Shown one piece after another: positions 60,950-64,000 of a stretch of DNA of 64,000 bases (the first letter of the stretch is position 1; each line of letters starts with the position of its first letter). Origin of the DNA: Streptomyces sp. H27-C3 (lineage in GTDB: Bacteria; Actinomycetota; Actinomycetes; Streptomycetales; Streptomycetaceae); assembly GCF_030063415.1 (NCBI RefSeq), contig NZ_JASITA010000009.1, forward strand, positions 24,948 through 88,947. Direction: 5' to 3'. A model generated the notes under the pieces. It was not told the DNA's origin, did not search any database, and saw nothing but the letters and a program-made list of their open reading frames with translations. Position numbers and translations under genes: made by a program.

Positions 60950-61570
60950 ATGCGCCCGCCCTACCTGCTCCTCGATGTCGACGGCGTCCTCATACCCTTC
61001 CCCGACGCGAACGGCGCGACCCCGGCCACCCACACTCGCCACGACGTAATCCCCGAAGGCCGGAACGCCGACAACCCGGTCACGGTCTGGCTCAACCCCG
61101 AGCACGGCCGCCTTCTCATGGACGTCATCCGCACCGGGCTGTTCACCCCGGTCTGGTGCACCAGTTGGCGGCAGGACGCCGTCACTCTCATCGGTCCTCT
61201 CCTGGGTCTGCCAGACCTGCCGTATGTCGACCTCCCACGCCCACAGATCACCACCAGCCACCCCAACGGCTACCTGTGGAAGCGCGATCACGTCGATACG
61301 TGGCTGGACGGCGCCCCCGCTGTCTGGATCGACGACGACTTCACAAACCTCGACCACGCCTGGGCAGCGGGGCGCACCGCACAAGGAAAGGAGACCCTCC
61401 TTCTGCAACCCGACCCTTACCTCGGGCTGCAACCGGAGCACCTGGTAGAGGTCACGAGATGGGCACCTTCCGTTGTTCCCAGCCTGCGCTGCCAAGCCCG
61501 AACTGATCCCTACTCTCTCCACGGCCGCACTTGCTGCTGCACCGGTTGTCCGGCTCCAGTGCATCGGTGA
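60950..61570 (+). CDS. HAD-like hydrolase
   Basis: A 206-residue HAD-superfamily protein. Motif I is LLLDVDGVLIPF (D9, D11), motif II may be WCTSWR near residue 65, and motif IV is VWIDDDF (near 126). It is likely a phosphatase for a small substrate. The C-terminal ~30 residues (RTCCCTGCPAPVHR) are unusual and Cys-rich and may result from a small frameshift near the end. It is the last gene of the four-gene operon. GGAGGA lies 6 nt before ATG. Confidence 0.8.
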   Translation: MRPPYLLLDVDGVLIPFPDANGATPATHTRHDVIPEGRNADNPVTVWLNPEHGRLLMDVIRTGLFTPVWCTSWRQDAVTLIGPLLGLPDLPYVDLPRPQITTSHPNGYLWKRDHVDTWLDGAPAVWIDDDFTNLDHAWAAGRTAQGKETLLLQPDPYLGLQPEHLVEVTRWAPSVVPSLRCQARTDPYSLHGRTCCCTGCPAPVHR

Positions 61571-61700
61571 GGACGGGGGTGACCTCGCCGAGGGAGCTGG
61601 TAGTAGCCCGTCGACACGGCCACGAACAGCACTGCATCCGGAGCCGGAAGTTGTTATGGGTGAAATATGCCAGAGCGAACTGGCGCGCAGGGGGCGCGCG

Positions 61701-61735
61701 TCCTCAACTTTGCACCTACGGGACAGAGTTGAGGA
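61701..61735. other. 9-bp inverted repeat upstream of the ParA operators
   Basis: TCCTCAACT (61701-61709) and AGTTGAGGA (61727-61735) are perfect inverted copies with a 17-nt loop, directly followed by TTGACA (61736-61741). It may be a terminator for the HAD operon or an operator. Confidence 0.6.
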
Positions 61736-61747
61736 TTGACAGTTGCT

Positions 61748-61762
61748 GTGAACGGCCTTCAC
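61748..61762. promoter_or_regulatory. Palindromic operator 1 of the ParA gene
   Basis: GTGAACGGCCTTCAC, arms GTGAA/TTCAC around five bases. Its centre is exactly 30 bp from that of site 2. Likely bound by the HTH part of ParA. Confidence 0.75.
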
Positions 61763-61777
61763 TCTTGACCGGTAAAT

Positions 61778-61792
61778 GTGAATGCCGTTCAC
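61778..61792. promoter_or_regulatory. Palindromic operator 2 of the ParA gene
   Basis: GTGAATGCCGTTCAC, the same arms with a different centre, 11 bp before the ParA ATG. TTGACC (61765-61770) lies between the two sites. Confidence 0.75.
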
Positions 61793-61803
61793 GGGGAGAT
61801 GTC

Positions 61804-62871
61804 ATGGGAGGCACACCCGAGGCGGAGGACCAGCTCGTCGGACTGTTCGAAGTGGCGGAGATGGCGGGGGTCGGCCGGACGGCTGTCGCGAACTGGCGGA
61901 CCCGCGACAAGCGCTTCCCCGTTCCCATCGCAGACCTTCGTAGCGGTCCGGTCTTCCGGGCAAGTCAGATTCGGCGCTACCTCAAGCAGAGGAAGAAGCA
62001 CATGGCTAAGGCTCATGTCATCGCGACCATCAATCTGAAGGGGGGCGTGGGGAAGACCACCACCACGGCCGGTCTCGCGGAGTTCCTCTCGGCGGAGTTC
62101 AATAAGAGAGTCCTGGTGATTGACCTCGACCCGCAGACGAACTTGACGACGGTCCTGATCGGGGAGAAAAAGTGGGAGGAACTAAACGACGACGGTTATA
62201 CTTTGGCAACCCTTTTCAAGGACGCCCTCCGGCCTGAGGGGGAACCTCCGGAGTTCGATCTGGAGAAGACGCTCCAGCGCAACGTGTCTCCGGTAGACGC
62301 GGTCACCAAGGTGGATCTTCTGCCCTCTTCGCTGGACCTCATCGACGTCCAGGACCGCTTGGCCTCCATGTCGTCCGGACGCTTCTACAGCAATAATCCG
62401 ACTGATCTTCTGCGTAAGGCAGTTTGGAAGATCATCGATGACTACGACTACGTCCTCGTCGACTGCCCACCGAACCTCGGAATCGTCACTCTGAATGGCT
62501 TGCGCATCTCCGACGGGTATATCATCCCCACGATTCCGGACGTCCTCTCGACGTATGGAATTCCTCAGATTCAGCGGCATGTCAAGGCGTTCGCCGACGA
62601 CAATGCGCAACCGATCGCGGAGATCGGAATTGTCGTGACTAAGTTTAGGGCGGCTTCAACTGTGCACAGGAACACGGTGCTCAGGCTCGAAGCCGACGAG
62701 GAACTCCCGGAGGTGCTGCAGACATACATTCCCGAGCGAGACTCCATCGCTGGCTCGGCGGAGTTCGTCGACCGCAGTACTCTGCGGCAGAAGTATGGCT
62801 ATCAGGGGGAGTACAAGGCCTTCCGTTCCATGACGGAGGAGTTCATCGAGCTGGTCGAGGAGAAGGCGTGA
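61804..62871 (+). CDS. ParA-type partition ATPase with N-terminal HTH
   Basis: A 355-residue fusion. Residues 1-65 are a MerR/excisionase-like helix-turn-helix (LVGLFEVAEMAGVGRTAVAN followed by WRTRDKRFP), and from about 68 a full ParA/Soj ATPase begins: deviant Walker A KGGVGKTT (79-86), VIDLDPQTN and VDCPPNLGIVT. Large ParA proteins with an HTH (P1/F-plasmid type Ia) both segregate DNA and repress their own operon; two GTGAA-N5-TTCAC palindromes just upstream fit that. Less GC-rich than the core genes, as expected for plasmid or ICE DNA. The next gene overlaps (GTGA). Confidence 0.9.
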   Translation: MGGTPEAEDQLVGLFEVAEMAGVGRTAVANWRTRDKRFPVPIADLRSGPVFRASQIRRYLKQRKKHMAKAHVIATINLKGGVGKTTTTAGLAEFLSAEFNKRVLVIDLDPQTNLTTVLIGEKKWEELNDDGYTLATLFKDALRPEGEPPEFDLEKTLQRNVSPVDAVTKVDLLPSSLDLIDVQDRLASMSSGRFYSNNPTDLLRKAVWKIIDDYDYVLVDCPPNLGIVTLNGLRISDGYIIPTIPDVLSTYGIPQIQRHVKAFADDNAQPIAEIGIVVTKFRAASTVHRNTVLRLEADEELPEVLQTYIPERDSIAGSAEFVDRSTLRQKYGYQGEYKAFRSMTEEFIELVEEKA

Positions 62872-63467
62872 GCGAGCAGAACGACAACGAAACCGCGATC
62901 GTGGATGGTGACATCTCGGACGAAGGGGGCCCTGGTCGGCAGGACGACGGCTCGCTCTTGCAGGCTCAGGCCACGGAGGCCGCAGAAGCTCTCCTGAAGC
63001 TGGGAGCGTCAGACCCGGACCTGGCAGGAACCCTCGCGTGTGTCCTTAGCGTGGTGGCCGCCGAAGCCGCGCGTACGACTCGTTTCGCTCGGGCGCTGAG
63101 CAGGGCCCTAGCCCCTTCCGAGCCGCTCGTCGCATCCCGCTCGGCTGAACGCCCGCGGCGTAGCAGCCGACGGGCCCCTGGTGTGATCGATCCGTTCGCA
63201 GTTTTCGCCGAAGTCAGCGAAGTGGGACTTCGCTCACGTCTGGGCGAACTAACCCTCGAACAACTCCGGGACATCATCGCGGAACATGGGATGGACCATG
63301 ACCGCCTGGCGATGAAATGGAAAGATCCACAGCGCGTCATCGACCGCATTGTGGAGCGTGTCGAATCACGGACTGCGAAGGGAGCTGCCTTCCGGGGACG
63401 GCCGGAGCAGTCCACCGAGCCACGCGGCGCTGGCAGTGGTCCGAAGATCGAGGACTCACCGGCGTGA
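62868..63467 (+). CDS. Partner of ParA, atypical ParB-like candidate
   Basis: A 199-residue protein beginning at GTG 62868, overlapping the ParA stop. Disordered acidic N-terminus (1-30), an Ala-rich helical part (TEAAEALLKLGASDPDLAGT), a basic Ser/Arg linker, then a helical C-terminal region (LRSRLGELTLEQLRDIIAEH and KDPQRVIDRIVERVESR). No ParB/Srx CTPase motif or clear HTH is seen. Its place suggests a centromere-binding or adaptor protein for the partition module, but this is inference. Confidence 0.7.
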   Translation: MSEQNDNETAIVDGDISDEGGPGRQDDGSLLQAQATEAAEALLKLGASDPDLAGTLACVLSVVAAEAARTTRFARALSRALAPSEPLVASRSAERPRRSSRRAPGVIDPFAVFAEVSEVGLRSRLGELTLEQLRDIIAEHGMDHDRLAMKWKDPQRVIDRIVERVESRTAKGAAFRGRPEQSTEPRGAGSGPKIEDSPA

Positions 63468-63581
63468 GGTGAGGGTGCGTGGAGTCCCTTGGCGCTGATC
63501 CGCAAGGACGCCGAACTTGATGGTGGCATTCTTGACGGTTAGCTCACGAACAGAGCGGGTTTCGTAACCTACATAGCCGAG

Positions 63582-63842
63582 CTATTGCAGCCCGTCAGTG
63601 TTGAGGCGATGCAGATACTTCCGCAAGAAGTACCGAGTCGTGTCGATGTTGGCGATCTGGTCCTTATGACTGAAGCGGCTGTCCGCCCACGACGTCTTTC
63701 CCGACGAGTCGTAGATCAGTTGGCCGCCGGCGATCCGGTATGTGCGGAATTCACTGTAGTTCTTCTGGCTGGTTTCCGTACGAGCCGTGAAGCCCTCATT
63801 CTGCTCCAACAGTTGCTGGACCACCGCTACGGTGAGCCGCAT
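63582..63842 (-). CDS. Hypothetical protein of the island
   Basis: An 86-residue protein from ATG 63842, which has AAGGAG about 7 nt upstream; a longer frame to 63905 lacks such a site. It is basic and Tyr/Ser-rich (TARTETSQKNYSEFRTYRI, GGQLIYDSSGKTSWADSRF). No family recognised. It is convergent with the ParA partner gene and shares the lower GC of the partition module. The gap 63468-63581 shows nothing else. Confidence 0.65.
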   Translation of the reverse strand: MRLTVAVVQQLLEQNEGFTARTETSQKNYSEFRTYRIAGGQLIYDSSGKTSWADSRFSHKDQIANIDTTRYFLRKYLHRLNTDGLQ

Positions 63843-63974
63843 GAAAATGCTCCTTATGTCAGCGTTGGCGACCCAAAGCCGGGCCACCGTTGGTTCCGTG
63901 CGCAACCCGACGTCGTTATAAACTTGATCGCGCCAGTACCTCGCGATCGAGGCCGGTGTCAGCCCTCGCCCGGT

Positions 63975-64000
63975 GGTGCCCTCCGCTCGCGGAGGGCACC
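63975..64000. terminator. Stem-loop at the window end
   Basis: GGTGCCCTCCG and CGGAGGGCACC pair perfectly (11 bp) around CTCG. It probably terminates a transcript coming from beyond the window or marks a repeat; the rest of 63843-64000 shows no gene. Confidence 0.75.

Noticed and set aside
63843..63905. Upstream start for the 86-residue island protein
   Set aside because: The extra 21 codons have no ribosome-binding site, whereas ATG 63842 has AAGGAG at good spacing.

Overview
The window is about 64 kb of linear, very GC-rich actinobacterial chromosome, almost certainly Streptomyces. The evidence is gene content and order. There is a sigR-rsrA thiol-stress pair with its own promoter, a dasR-dasABC chitobiose locus with DasR operators, a WhiB-like protein, a sigH/anti-sigma pair, a class Ia ribonucleotide reductase under a cobalamin riboswitch, an EshA-type protein, and a snapalysin with its divergent LysR regulator. 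The order from hisN to the EshA homologue follows the core Streptomyces chromosome as I remember it from S. coelicolor. No database could be searched, so orthology statements are recognition from sequence.

Layout. 0-4.4 kb: a Sel1-repeat protein (cut by the window edge), initiator tRNA, Fur-type regulator with divergent catalase, and a CBS protein. 4.6-11.6 kb: hisN, a TetR gene carrying a TTA codon, a Gdx/SugE-type exporter, rsgA, aroA, an M50 protease, a YedK/HMCES protein and an alpha/beta hydrolase. 11.6-13.1 kb: sigR-rsrA, followed by a 166-bp terminal-inverted-repeat element. 13.2-18 kb: two coupled HD-domain membrane proteins, a TPR protein and peptide deformylase. 18-25.6 kb: an AraC-type regulator, nrdAB behind a B12 riboswitch, and cstA-ybdD. 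26-33 kb: the aminosugar locus dasR / dasABC-dasD / nagB with four DasR-like operators. 33-42.5 kb: a PdtaS-like kinase, wblE, a lipid kinase, sigH with its anti-sigma partner, a UBP zinc finger, a Na+/H+ antiporter, a PLP enzyme and an amidase. 42.7-45.6 kb: a family 2B encapsulin shell (EshA) and its likely cargo, a polyprenyl diphosphate synthase. 45.8-47.5 kb: a plastic stretch where a second copy of the 166-bp element, flanked by a 15-bp direct repeat, has cut a GNAT reading frame next to a nine-copy 32-bp minisatellite and a RibD_C fragment. 47.4-53.2 kb: hypothetical proteins, snapalysin and SnpR, a chimeric gene, an NmrA-like protein and a membrane-anchored Mrr-type nuclease domain.

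From about 53.3 kb the character changes. Two decayed genes are followed by accessory DNA that is visibly less GC-rich in places (54.7-56.4 and 61.6-63.9 kb). It holds a DUF4062 protein divergent from a small multi-TM protein, a Nudix/HTH pair divergent from an unknown-kinase-like-methyltransferase-HAD operon, and an HTH-ParA fusion with two palindromic operators. This looks like an integrated element or genomic island whose right end lies beyond the window; no integrase or attachment site was seen.

The strongest candidates for new biology are the 166-bp element with its 15-bp duplication, the encapsulin-prenyltransferase locus with an 18-nt repeat array between the two genes, the DUF4062/TM divergent pair, the kinase-like/methyltransferase/HAD cassette, and the self-contained HTH-ParA partition module.
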